DNA of 64,000 nucleotides from Alteriqipengyuania halimionae (GTDB lineage: Bacteria > Pseudomonadota > Alphaproteobacteria > Sphingomonadales > Sphingomonadaceae), in the NCBI RefSeq assembly GCF_009827575.1, contig NZ_WTYR01000001.1, positions 2,701,001 through 2,765,000 on the forward strand, given 5' to 3'. The notes under the pieces were generated by a model. The model did no database searches, had not been told where the DNA came from, and saw only the letters and a list, made by a program, of their open reading frames with translations. Of the stretch, positions 31,932-40,774 are shown piece after piece (the first letter of the stretch is position 1; each line of letters opens with the position of its first letter). Both the position numbers and the translations under genes were made by a program.

Positions 31932-33094
31932 CCTGCCGCTCCGATCAGTTCGCGCCCGATCAGCATCCGGCGGATTTCGTTCGTGCCCGCGCCGATATCG
32001 AGGAGTTTGGCGTCGCGCATATAGCGTTCGACCGGCCAATCGAGCGTGTAGCCCGCGCCGCCCAGCGCCTGGACGCTTTCGGCGGCCACGCGAAAAGCGT
32101 TTTCCGAGGCCAGCAGAATCGCGCCCGCCGCGTCGAAGCGCGTCGTCTTGCCCGCATCGCAGGCCTTGGCGACGGCATAGGTATAAGCGCGCGCCGATTG
32201 CAGCGCGACGTACATGTCGGCGACCTTGGCCTGCATCAGCTGGAAGCTGCCGATCGGTTTGCCGAACTGGTGGCGTTCGCGCAGATAGGGGATCACCGTG
32301 TCGAGGCAGGCCTGCATTACGCCCAATTGCAAACCGGCCAGGACCACGCGTTCGTAATCCAGCCCGCTCATCAGCACGCCGACGCCGCCGTTCAGCGGCC
32401 CCATCACGTTTTCTTCGGGCACTTCGCAATCGTCGAACACGAGTTCGGCGGTGGGCGAGCCCTTCATGCCAATCTTCTCGATCTTCTGGCCGATCGAAAA
32501 ACCCTTCATGTCCTTTTCGACCAGGAACGCCGTGATCCCGCGGCTGGCGGCATCGCGCGTGGTCTTGGCGTAAACCACCAGCGTGTCGGCAAAGGGGGCG
32601 TTGGTGATCCAGAACTTGGTGCCGTTGAGCACGTATCCGCCCTGGACGCTTTCGGCGCGCAGCTTCATCGAAACGACGTCCGACCCCGCGCCCGCCTCGC
32701 TCATCGCGAGCGAACCGACATGTTCGCCGGAGATCAGCTTGGGCAGGTATTTCGCCTTCTGCTCGTCATTCCCCCAGCGCGCGATCTGATTGATGCACAG
32801 GTTCGAATGCGCGCCGTAGCTGAGCCCCACCGAAGCGCTTGCGCGGCTGACTTCCTCGACCGCGATCACATGCTCGAGATATCCGAGGCCGAGCCCGCCG
32901 TCCTCTTCGGCGACGGTAATCCCGTGGAGCCCGAGTTCGCCCATCGCCGGCCACAGGTCGCGCGGAAACCAGTCCTCGCGATCGACCTTCTCGGCCAGCG
33001 GAGCGATCTGCTCGTCGGCGAAGCGGGCGGTGGTCTCGCGGATCATCTCGGCGGTCTCGCCGAGCTGGAAATCGAAATCGGGTGTAGCGCGCAT
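31928..33094 (-). CDS. ivd: Isovaleryl-CoA dehydrogenase
   Basis: FAD-dependent acyl-CoA dehydrogenase of 388 residues that oxidises isovaleryl-CoA to 3-methylcrotonyl-CoA. Seen in order: [54 protein letters not shown]; and [18 protein letters not shown]. The last holds the glutamate at the position typical of isovaleryl- rather than short-chain acyl-CoA dehydrogenases. The end has [34 protein letters not shown]. Start ATG 33094 has an AGGAGAGA Shine-Dalgarno. It opens the operon ivd, phnA-like, mccB, M50-like. Confidence 0.92.
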   Translation of the reverse strand: MRATPDFDFQLGETAEMIRETTARFADEQIAPLAEKVDREDWFPRDLWPAMGELGLHGITVAEEDGGLGLGYLEHVIAVEEVSRASASVGLSYGAHSNLCINQIARWGNDEQKAKYLPKLISGEHVGSLAMSEAGAGSDVVSMKLRAESVQGGYVLNGTKFWITNAPFADTLVVYAKTTRDAASRGITAFLVEKDMKGFSIGQKIEKIGMKGSPTAELVFDDCEVPEENVMGPLNGGVGVLMSGLDYERVVLAGLQLGVMQACLDTVIPYLRERHQFGKPIGSFQLMQAKVADMYVALQSARAYTYAVAKACDAGKTTRFDAAGAILLASENAFRVAAESVQALGGAGYTLDWPVERYMRDAKLLDIGAGTNEIRRMLIGRELIGAAG

Positions 33095-33214
33095 GGGCTT
33101 GGTCTCTCCTTGCCCAGCGCCATGGCAAAGGCGGGGCGCGCCCGCAAGCGGTGGAGGCACTCGAAACGGGCTGGCGCTTGACGATATCGCGCAAAACGGC
33201 TGTCGGTTAATGCA

Positions 33215-34702
33215 ATGGCACACGACGATTCGAACGCGGCACCCGCCGCCCTTTACGACCTGCCCGATACGGGGCGCGAGGACCTTCGATTGACGGTGCT
33301 GTCGCACTATGAATTCGACGCGCTTCAAGACGATCCCGAACTCCAGCGGATCACTGCCTTCGCTTCGAAACTGTGCGGCACCAAGATGAGCTTCGTCAGC
33401 CTGGTCGATGACGAACGCCAGCATTTCATCGCCCGTGAAGGTTCCGACATGAACGGGACGCCGCGCGAGCAGAGCTTTTGCGCCCATGCGATGCACGGGC
33501 GAGAGATCATGGAAGTGGTCGATGCGCGCGAGGACGATCGGTTTCGCGACAACCCGCTCGTCACGCCGGAAGACGGCATTCGCTATTACGCAGGGGCGCC
33601 GCTGGTGTCCGACGAAGGGCTCGCGCTCGGCAGTCTGTGCGTGATCGATGGCGCGGTACGCACCGAAGCCTTGAGCGATTTCCAGCGCGAAGGGCTCGAA
33701 GTTCTGGCGCAGGCCGTGATGCGGAGGCTGAAGGCGCGGCGTCAAATCCTCGAGCGCGAACATCGCACCGCCGTGGTCGCCGATCACATGCCCGATATCC
33801 TCTGGTCGTGCGACAGCGACGACAATTTCGATTACTACAATCGCCGCTGGACCGAATTCACCGGCATCGAGCCACCGGCCCATGCGAGCGGCTGGGCGCC
33901 CCTGCTCCACCCGGACGAGAAGCGATCCGCGATCGAGAAATGGACGGCCGCTACAAAGAGCGGAGAGCCGTATGAAAGCGAGTATCGCTTCCTCTCGAAA
34001 ACGGGCGAGTGGCGCTGGGTCATTACCCGCGCTTTGCCGCTCAAAGGCGTGGACGGGAAGGTCCGGCGCTGGTTCGGCACGATCACCGATATCCACGACC
34101 AGCGCGAGGCGAGCGAGCAGCGGGATTTGCTGGCGCGCGAACTTTCGCACCGGATCAAGAATATCTTCGCCGTCATCGGTGGGCTCGCCCAATTGAAGAG
34201 CCGCGATCATCCCGAAGCGAAGGAATTCGCCACCAGCTTCGGCGAAGCTATCTCGGCGCTCAACCGGGCGCACGATTATGTCCGCCCTGGCGCCAGCGCC
34301 TCGCGCGACACGCTGCACGGTCTGCTGCGCGAACTCGCCCAGCCTTACACCGTGAACGGGCGCGACAGCGTCGTGATCGAGGGCGAGGACGTGCCGATCG
34401 ATCCTAAGTCGGCCACTCCATTGGCACTCGTCTTTCACGAGCTGGCGACCAACGCGGCCAAATATGGTGCTCTCAATGCAGGCACCGGAACGGTGCGGAT
34501 TGCCAGCCGGATCGACGGCGAGAACGTGGAGGTCGACTGGATCGAGGAAGGCGGGGCCGATGCCAGCGATCCGGGCGAGGACGGGTTCGGCACGCGCCTT
34601 ATTACCATGACCGTGCAGGGGCAGCTCGGCGGCAAGCTCGAACGCGACTTCGGTAAGGACGGCTTCCGCGCGCAGATCGAATTGCCGCTCGCTGCGCTTT
34701 GA
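33215..34702 (+). CDS. HWE-type sensor histidine kinase with GAF and PAS domains
   Basis: Cytoplasmic kinase of 495 residues. Domain order: GAF (about 35-175, with [17 protein letters not shown] and [14 protein letters not shown]), PAS/PAC (about 185-310, [27 protein letters not shown] then [14 protein letters not shown]), and an HWE/HisKA_2 catalytic region. The phospho-acceptor is in [15 protein letters not shown], and the ATPase N box is [13 protein letters not shown]. No transmembrane segment is seen, so the GAF and PAS domains probably sense cytoplasmic cues such as redox, light via a flavin, or small ligands. No response regulator gene is adjacent. The Shine-Dalgarno is weak. It is divergent from ivd. 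Confidence 0.87.
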   Translation: MAHDDSNAAPAALYDLPDTGREDLRLTVLSHYEFDALQDDPELQRITAFASKLCGTKMSFVSLVDDERQHFIAREGSDMNGTPREQSFCAHAMHGREIMEVVDAREDDRFRDNPLVTPEDGIRYYAGAPLVSDEGLALGSLCVIDGAVRTEALSDFQREGLEVLAQAVMRRLKARRQILEREHRTAVVADHMPDILWSCDSDDNFDYYNRRWTEFTGIEPPAHASGWAPLLHPDEKRSAIEKWTAATKSGEPYESEYRFLSKTGEWRWVITRALPLKGVDGKVRRWFGTITDIHDQREASEQRDLLARELSHRIKNIFAVIGGLAQLKSRDHPEAKEFATSFGEAISALNRAHDYVRPGASASRDTLHGLLRELAQPYTVNGRDSVVIEGEDVPIDPKSATPLALVFHELATNAAKYGALNAGTGTVRIASRIDGENVEVDWIEEGGADASDPGEDGFGTRLITMTVQGQLGGKLERDFGKDGFRAQIELPLAAL

Positions 34703-34733
34703 CCTGCTTCCCGCAGCCCCCTAGGCAGGGTGG

Positions 34734-35492
34734 GTGAGCGGGGCGATCCTACAACTCGACGATGTCGCGATGCGCTATGGCGCGGTCGATGCGCTGCGCG
34801 GGGTAACGCGCGACATCGCCGAGGGCAGTTTCACTGCGCTGGTGGGCGCTTCGGGGTCGGGCAAGTCGACGCTCCTCAAAACGATCAACGCGCTGATCCG
34901 TCCCATCGGCGGACGGGTCACGTTCGAAGGTGAGGATGTCGTCACAGTGCCGGGGCCCGCCTTGCGGCGGCGGATCGGCTATGTGTTCCAGGCGATTGGC
35001 CTATTCCCGCATATGAGCGTGGGTGAGAATGTGGGGATCGGGTTGAAGCTTGCGGGCGAGGGCGACCGGGCGGGACGGATTGCGGAAATGCTAGAACTGG
35101 TCGAGCTCGATCCCGCAATGGCATCGCGGATGCCGTCCGAATTGTCGGGCGGGCAGCGCCAGCGTGTCGGCGTGGCACGCGCGCTCGCGCCTCAGCCCGA
35201 CCTGCTGCTGATGGACGAACCCTTTGGTGCGCTCGATCCTGTGACGCGCGACAGCCTGGGCGAGAAGGTGCGCGAGTTGCACGAACGGCTGGGCCTGACG
35301 ACGATCATGGTGACGCACGACATGGCCGAGGCTCTGTTGCTTGCCGATCGCGTGCTGGTGATGAGTGACGGACGGATCGTCGCCGACGAAGCGCCCGGCG
35401 CGCTTCTCGCCGGCGCGGGTGGGGACGAGGCGCAGGCTCTGGTCGCGGTGCCGTGCGCGCAAGCGGAAAAGCTCGCGAGGATCGAGCGGTGA
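34734..35492 (+). CDS. Osmoprotectant/quaternary-amine ABC transporter, ATP-binding protein
   Basis: ATPase of a glycine-betaine, choline or carnitine importer (QAT family). The 252-residue product has Walker A GASGSGKST, signature LSGGQRQRVG and Walker B LLLMDEPFGALD with the Q-loop between. It lacks the CBS-domain extension of classical OpuAA/ProV, as many short QAT ATPases do. The start is GTG 34734 giving MSGAILQLDDVAMRYG. Its stop codon overlaps the GTG start of the fused permease gene by four bases (GTGA). The two genes form a complete importer. Confidence 0.88.
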   Translation: MSGAILQLDDVAMRYGAVDALRGVTRDIAEGSFTALVGASGSGKSTLLKTINALIRPIGGRVTFEGEDVVTVPGPALRRRIGYVFQAIGLFPHMSVGENVGIGLKLAGEGDRAGRIAEMLELVELDPAMASRMPSELSGGQRQRVGVARALAPQPDLLLMDEPFGALDPVTRDSLGEKVRELHERLGLTTIMVTHDMAEALLLADRVLVMSDGRIVADEAPGALLAGAGGDEAQALVAVPCAQAEKLARIER

Positions 35493-37021
35493 GCGCGGTG
35501 TGGACCGCGATGCTGGGGCTCGGTGACAAGCTTGCGGCGCATGTTTTGCTTGCCGCCGCCGCGATCGGGCTGGGGATTGCGGTGGCATTGCCATTGGCGG
35601 TGTGGGCAAGCCGATCGACCACCGTCTCACGCATAGCGCTGGGTTTTGCGAGCCTGGTGCAGACGATCCCCGCACTCGCCCTGCTGGCGCTGTTCTTTCC
35701 GATCCTGCTGAGCCTGCGCGCAGTGTTCGGCGAAGGTTTGCCAACGCTCGGTTTCCTTCCGGCCCTGCTGGCGCTTTCGCTTTATGCGCTGCTGCCGATC
35801 CTGCGCAACGCGGTGACGGCGCGCGAGCAGATGGAGCCCGGCGTGCTCGAGGCGGCCGATGGCGTGGGGATGACGGCCGCTCAGAAACTACGACTGGTCG
35901 AGGCGCCGCTCGCCGCGCCCTATATCATGGCCGGAATCCGCACCGCGGCGGTCTGGACGATAGGGGCTGCGACACTATCGACCACGATCGGGCAGCCCAG
36001 CCTCGGCGATCCGATTTTCGCCGGGCTCCAGACGCAGAACTGGACGCTTGTGCTGGCTGGCTGCATCGCTTCGGCCGGCCTTGCTCTGATTGCGGACACG
36101 CTGCTTGGCGCGATCGAGCGGGGCTTCGCCAATCGCAAGCCTGCGCTGGTCTGGGGCGGTCTTGCCGTAGCGCTGGCGGGAATCGCTGCCTCGGCTTTCA
36201 CGCTCTACGCCCCCGAAGACGATGACACGATCGTGATCGGGGCAAAGCAGTTTTCCGAACAATACATCCTCGCCCGGCTGATGGGGCAACGGCTCGAGGA
36301 TGCCGGATACAATGTCGAATATCGCGACGGACTGGGGTCTGCCGTGGTCCACAGCGCGGTTACGACCGGGGCGATCGACATCGCGATCGATTACACCGGC
36401 ACCTTGTGGACCAACCAGATGAAGCGGGACGATAATCCCGGTCGCGAAGCGGTTTATGAGGCGCTGGTCGATTGGGAAGCAGAAACCACCGGCACGCTCG
36501 TGCTCGGGCGGCTCGGCTTCGAGAACAATTATGGCCTCGCTCTGCGCGAGGATCGAGCCGAGTCTCTGGGTGTCGAGAGTATCGCCGATCTCGCGCGCGT
36601 GGCGCCGCAGCTGACGATCGGCGGGGATCCCGAGTTTTTCGAGCGCCCCGAATGGATCGCGGTGCGCGACGCCTATGGCTTGCGCTTCGGCGAGGCGCGC
36701 AATTTCTCGGCGACCTTCATGTACAACGCACTGCAATCGGGCGAAGCGGATGTCATCAGCGCCTACACATCGGACGGGCGCATCGCGGCGGACAATCTGG
36801 TTGTGCTAAGCGATCCGCGCGGTGCGTTTCCGAGCTACGACGCGATCGTGATGCTCTCGCCCGGAGCGGCAACGGACAAGCGGCTGTTCGAGGCGCTGCG
36901 GCCCCTGCTGGGCACGATCCCTGTCGCGGCGATGCGCGAAGCCAATTACGCGGTCGATGGTGAGGTGAAGGCGACGCCAGCGCAAGCGGCCCGCGCTCTT
37001 GCCGAGCAGGTGGGGTTCTAG
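35489..37021 (+). CDS. Osmoprotectant ABC importer: fused permease and substrate-binding protein
   Basis: A 510-residue fusion. Residues 1 to about 235 form a six-helix permease with the EAA-type loop NAVTAREQMEPGVLEAADGVGMTAAQKL (contact with the ATPase). From about residue 245 comes the OpuAC-like binding domain: VIGAKQFSEQYILARLMGQRL, then DYTGTLWTNQMKR, then SGEADVISAYTSDGRI. Such permease-receptor fusions occur in the OpuA/ProWX type, where the receptor domain faces the periplasm. The start GTG 35489 overlaps the ATPase gene. Ligand (glycine betaine, choline or other) not determined. Its stop overlaps the convergent methyltransferase gene by a few bases. Confidence 0.85.
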   Translation: MSAVWTAMLGLGDKLAAHVLLAAAAIGLGIAVALPLAVWASRSTTVSRIALGFASLVQTIPALALLALFFPILLSLRAVFGEGLPTLGFLPALLALSLYALLPILRNAVTAREQMEPGVLEAADGVGMTAAQKLRLVEAPLAAPYIMAGIRTAAVWTIGAATLSTTIGQPSLGDPIFAGLQTQNWTLVLAGCIASAGLALIADTLLGAIERGFANRKPALVWGGLAVALAGIAASAFTLYAPEDDDTIVIGAKQFSEQYILARLMGQRLEDAGYNVEYRDGLGSAVVHSAVTTGAIDIAIDYTGTLWTNQMKRDDNPGREAVYEALVDWEAETTGTLVLGRLGFENNYGLALREDRAESLGVESIADLARVAPQLTIGGDPEFFERPEWIAVRDAYGLRFGEARNFSATFMYNALQSGEADVISAYTSDGRIAADNLVVLSDPRGAFPSYDAIVMLSPGAATDKRLFEALRPLLGTIPVAAMREANYAVDGEVKATPAQAARALAEQVGF

Positions 37022-38046
37022 TCCGACCAGCCTTCTCCTGCCAGCAGCAGCGCCTTGAACAGCGTGCCCATCTGTTCGGGCGATACCAGCCGGTCGAGCG
37101 CACTGGCGATCTCTTCGGTGCGGGCCGGCGCGGCGGCAATCAGCGCTTCGGCGCGGCGTTCGATTCCCAGCGCGCGCAACAGATCGGACTGTGTCGCGAT
37201 GCCGAGCACCTGCGCCTGCGCGGCGATTGCGGTATCGGCCAGCGCGAGGAAATCGACATGCGCGGTGAGGTCCGCCTCGCCGGGATGGGCGAACGGATCG
37301 ACCTTCTCATGCGCGCGCAGGGCTTGCAGCGTCGATCCGGTGTGCGGGCGGGCATAGCCATAATCCACCACCATTGCCGCGCCGCCTTGCGTCGCGAGCC
37401 GCGTGCCGAGCTCCCGCATCTGCGCGACCTGGGCGGGGGCGGTTTCGATGATCGTCCCGGGCTCGGCATCGCGCCTTTCGCTCGGCAATGCCGCATCCAT
37501 CGGACGGTCGCTTGCCACCGGGACCAGTCGTTCGCCTTCGAGCCCGACCATGCGTTCGCGCCAGCCAGCTTCGGTTTTTACCAGCTGTCGCACCGGCAGC
37601 GCGTCGAAATACTCGTTGGCGATCACGAGCAAGGGGCGATCGTCGGGCAGGGTGGTGAGATCGTCGTGGAACCGGGCTTGCGGCACCGCCTCGGCCTGGG
37701 CTGCGCGCAGGACGGGCGATCCTTCGACGAAATGGACATCGGGGTCGAGCCCGGCCGCCGCCATCGCACGCAACGCGTCCGAGGCCAGCGTCCCGCGGCC
37801 CGGCCCGAATTCGACATAGATGGCGTTGTCGGGCGCGCCCGCTTTCTTCCAGCGATCGGCCAGCCACAGGCCGAGCATTTCGCCGAACATCTGGCTCACT
37901 TCGGGGGCGGTGACGAAATCGCCGCCGCGTCCCAGCGGATCGCGGGTGGCATAATAGTGCGCGTTGCTCTCCGCCATGAACTGCGCGACCGGGATTGGCC
38001 CGGTGTTGCGGATCAGGCGGCGCAGGCTATCGCCATAGTCGCTCAC
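37018..38046 (-). CDS. Class I SAM-dependent methyltransferase, MidA/NDUFAF7-like
   Basis: A 342-residue protein of the DUF185/MidA family; the mitochondrial relative NDUFAF7 methylates an arginine of a complex I subunit. Family marks are FMAESNAHYYATRDPLGRGGDFVTAPEVSQMFGEMLGLW at the start, the SAM motif YVEFGPGRGTLASDALRA, then LLVIANEYFDALPVRQ and MVVDYGYARPHTGSTLQA. Start GTG 38046 overlaps the lgt stop (GTGA), so it is co-translated with lgt; the longer frame to 38142 lies inside lgt. In bacteria the target is not known. The window also holds an NDUFS6-like zinc-finger gene. Confidence 0.87.
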   Translation of the reverse strand: MSDYGDSLRRLIRNTGPIPVAQFMAESNAHYYATRDPLGRGGDFVTAPEVSQMFGEMLGLWLADRWKKAGAPDNAIYVEFGPGRGTLASDALRAMAAAGLDPDVHFVEGSPVLRAAQAEAVPQARFHDDLTTLPDDRPLLVIANEYFDALPVRQLVKTEAGWRERMVGLEGERLVPVASDRPMDAALPSERRDAEPGTIIETAPAQVAQMRELGTRLATQGGAAMVVDYGYARPHTGSTLQALRAHEKVDPFAHPGEADLTAHVDFLALADTAIAAQAQVLGIATQSDLLRALGIERRAEALIAAAPARTEEIASALDRLVSPEQMGTLFKALLLAGEGWSD

Positions 38047-38933
38047 GCCGGAGTGGTGACGGCGCTTTTGCCCAGCGGCGGTTTGCGCAGTGCGCGGACC
38101 ACGAAATACAGGCCGACGAAGAACAGCGGAATCGTCAGCCATTGGCCCATCGAAAGTCCGGTGTTTTCGGCGAATTCAGTCAGCTGCGCATCGGGCTGAC
38201 GGAAGAATTCCATCACGAAGCGAGAGATCGCGATGCCGGTGGCGAAAACGCCGACCAACAGGCCCGGACGCCAGCGCGCCTTGGTGAGCCAGAACAGGCT
38301 CAGCATCACGATCAGCAGGATCAGACCTTCGCCCGCCGCCTGGTAGAGCTGGCTCGGGTGGCGCGGTTCTGGGCCGGCGCCGGGAAACACCATCGCCCAC
38401 GGCACGTCGGAGGAAGCGACGCGCCCCCACAGCTCGCCGTTGACGAAGTTCGCGAGCCGACCGAGCAGCATGCCCATCGGCACCGGCACGGCGATAAAAT
38501 CGCACACCCGCAGGAAGGACAGCCCGCCGCGCCTCGTCACCCAGGTGATCGCCACCAGCACGCCCAGCACGCCGCCGTGGAAGCTCATGCCGCCATCCCA
38601 CAATCGCAGCAGGTTCCAACTGACCCAGCTATCGGGGGTGAAGGTGGTGAACAGGCTCGGCTGGTAGAAGATCGCATAGCCCAGGCGCCCGCCCAGGATC
38701 ACGCCGAGCGTGCAGTAGAAGAACAGGTCGTCGACATGGCGCGGGGCCATCGGTGCGCCCGGCGTCTTGATCGCCTTCATCGTATGCCAATAGGCAAAGA
38801 TGATGCCGAGCAGGTAGGCGAGCGAATAATAGCGCAGGGTAAAGCTGCCGATATGAATGCCTTCCTGAAGGCCCAGATCGGTCCATCGGAGCGGCTCGCC
38901 CGCTACGGCTGCGAGCACTGGTGACAGGTCCAT
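38043..38933 (-). CDS. lgt: Prolipoprotein diacylglyceryl transferase
   Basis: Integral membrane enzyme of 296 residues that attaches diacylglycerol to the lipobox cysteine of prolipoproteins. It has seven predicted helices. The signature RLANFVNGELWGR (about residues 155-170), the upstream GGMSFHGGVLGVLVAI, and the SLAYLLGIIFAY helix match Lgt. Several lipoprotein clients are encoded in this window (28832, 44907, 61083 and the broken one at 11527). Its TGA overlaps the GTG start of the MidA-like gene. Confidence 0.95.
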   Translation of the reverse strand: MDLSPVLAAVAGEPLRWTDLGLQEGIHIGSFTLRYYSLAYLLGIIFAYWHTMKAIKTPGAPMAPRHVDDLFFYCTLGVILGGRLGYAIFYQPSLFTTFTPDSWVSWNLLRLWDGGMSFHGGVLGVLVAITWVTRRGGLSFLRVCDFIAVPVPMGMLLGRLANFVNGELWGRVASSDVPWAMVFPGAGPEPRHPSQLYQAAGEGLILLIVMLSLFWLTKARWRPGLLVGVFATGIAISRFVMEFFRQPDAQLTEFAENTGLSMGQWLTIPLFFVGLYFVVRALRKPPLGKSAVTTPA

Positions 38934-39079
38934 GCGAACTCCCTAAACCCCCTGACGGGAATCATGCTTGATAACCGGCGGCTCAGCGCCCTTCGGCCCT
39001 GCCCATGGCACAACGACCGACAGAGCGAAAGCCACAGCCACGCCGGAAAACACGAGCGGACCAGGAGAGACTTTGGATT

Positions 39080-40774
39080 ATGGCGACCGCACTCGACGAT
39101 AAACTTGCTGGAATCATGGCTGCCCTCACGGCTCCGGGCGCGCCGTTGGAAACGGATACGTACCAACGCTACGGCGTCGATCTCGTTACGCTGAAGAATG
39201 CGCCGCCGACGATGTTCCACCTGATGGCGCATTACTGCAACGAGCATAAGGACAAGGAATTCATCGTCGACGGCGATATCCGGATGACCTTCGGAGAAGC
39301 GTTCGCCGCCTCGATCGCAGTCGGCAAGGCGCTGGTCGCGCACGGCGTGAAGACAGGCGACCGGATCGGCATTGCGGCGCGCAATTCCGCCAACTGGATT
39401 GTCGCCTATATGGGCGTCCTCAATGCCGGTGGCTGCGCGACGCTGTTGAACGGCTGGTGGACCGGAGAGGAACTCGCCGACGGAATCGACCTCGTCGAAT
39501 GCTCGCTTGTGCTGGCCGATCGCCAGCGCGCCGCGCGGCTCGATGGGATCGAACACGGGGCGGAAATCCTCGTATTCGATCACGGTGTTCCCTGGAACGA
39601 GGGCCTCGGTGCGCTGGTGGCAGCCGACGGCGCCGAAGACGCGCAGTTGCCCGCGCTCGGCCCCGACGATCTCGCCACCGTGCTCTACACGTCGGGTTCT
39701 ACCGGCAAGGCCAAGGGCGCCTGGTCCGATCATCGCGGCGTCGTCCATGGTGTGATGAGCTATGCCGCGCAATCGCTGATGGTGCTGCAGCACTTCGAGA
39801 GCATCGGAGAAGCGCCGGGCGCGCAGCCCAGTGCGCTGGTGGTGGTGCCGTTGTTCCATGTCACCGGCGAAGTGCCGCTGTTCCTCCAGAGCTTCGCGCT
39901 CGGCCGCAAGCTGGTGCTGACGCCGAAATGGGATGCGGTCGAGGCGATGCGGCTCATCGAGCAGGAGAAGGTCTCCTACTTCGTCGGCGTTCCGCTGATG
40001 AGCTACGAGATCGCCACGCATCCCGATCGCGACAAGTACGACCTGTCGAGCTGTCAGGCCTATGCCGCCGGCGGTGCGCCGCGCCCGGTCGATCACGTGA
40101 CCAAGATCAAGGACAAGCTTCCCGAAGGTTTCCCGCTGCTCGGCTACGGCCTGACCGAGACCAACGCGGTGGGCTGCGGCAATTTCAACGAGAACTATCT
40201 TGCCAAGCCCGGTTCGACGGGGCGCCCTTCGGAGCCGCTGGTCGACCTCGCGATCCTCGATGACGATGGCAACGAGATGCCGCAGGGCGAGATGGGCGAG
40301 ATCTGCATCCGGTCGATCTGCAATTTCCTCGGTTACTGGAATGACGAGAAATCGACCAAGGAAGCGATTTTGCCCAACGGTTTTTTCCGCACCGGCGATC
40401 TCGGCTATCTCGACGAAGACGATTACCTGTTCATCGTCGACCGCAAGAAGGACATTATTATCCGCGGCGGCGAGAACATCGCCTGTCTCGAAGTCGAACA
40501 GGCGATCTACGGCCACGACGATATTGCCGAATGCTCGGTCTTCGGCCTTCCCGACGATCGTTATGGCGAGCTGCCCTATGCGGTCTATCTGGCCAAGGAC
40601 GGAGCCAGCCTGAGCGAGGACGAATTGCGCGAATACGTCGAAGGGAGGATTGCGAAGTTCAAGGTTCCGGTGCGCTTCTTCGAGGCAAGCGAAAGCCTGC
40701 CGCGCCTCGGCACTGCCAAGATCGACCGCCGCGCGCTGCGCAACCAATACGCGAAGGTAGTCCTCCCAGAATGA
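39080..40774 (+). CDS. AMP-dependent acyl-CoA ligase (fatty-acid-type CoA synthetase)
   Basis: Adenylate-forming enzyme of 564 residues activating a carboxylic acid to its CoA thioester. It has the P-loop VLYTSGSTGKAKGAW, the A5 motif YGLTETNAVG, RTGDLGYLDEDDYLFIVDRKKD with the hinge, and the catalytic C-terminal lysine in PRLGTAKIDRRAL. The acyl specificity cannot be read from sequence. Start ATG 39080 is chosen for its AGGAGA site; an earlier ATG at 39005 adds a basic tail. Its stop overlaps the start of glnD by four bases, an unusual partnership of lipid and nitrogen genes. Confidence 0.9.
   Translation: MATALDDKLAGIMAALTAPGAPLETDTYQRYGVDLVTLKNAPPTMFHLMAHYCNEHKDKEFIVDGDIRMTFGEAFAASIAVGKALVAHGVKTGDRIGIAARNSANWIVAYMGVLNAGGCATLLNGWWTGEELADGIDLVECSLVLADRQRAARLDGIEHGAEILVFDHGVPWNEGLGALVAADGAEDAQLPALGPDDLATVLYTSGSTGKAKGAWSDHRGVVHGVMSYAAQSLMVLQHFESIGEAPGAQPSALVVVPLFHVTGEVPLFLQSFALGRKLVLTPKWDAVEAMRLIEQEKVSYFVGVPLMSYEIATHPDRDKYDLSSCQAYAAGGAPRPVDHVTKIKDKLPEGFPLLGYGLTETNAVGCGNFNENYLAKPGSTGRPSEPLVDLAILDDDGNEMPQGEMGEICIRSICNFLGYWNDEKSTKEAILPNGFFRTGDLGYLDEDDYLFIVDRKKDIIIRGGENIACLEVEQAIYGHDDIAECSVFGLPDDRYGELPYAVYLAKDGASLSEDELREYVEGRIAKFKVPVRFFEASESLPRLGTAKIDRRALRNQYAKVVLPE

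Noticed and set aside
31928-34438. 836-codon minus-strand frame joining ivd with sequence opposite the sensor kinase
   Set aside because: Only the part from 33094 shows acyl-CoA dehydrogenase homology and a ribosome site; the rest mirrors the kinase gene.
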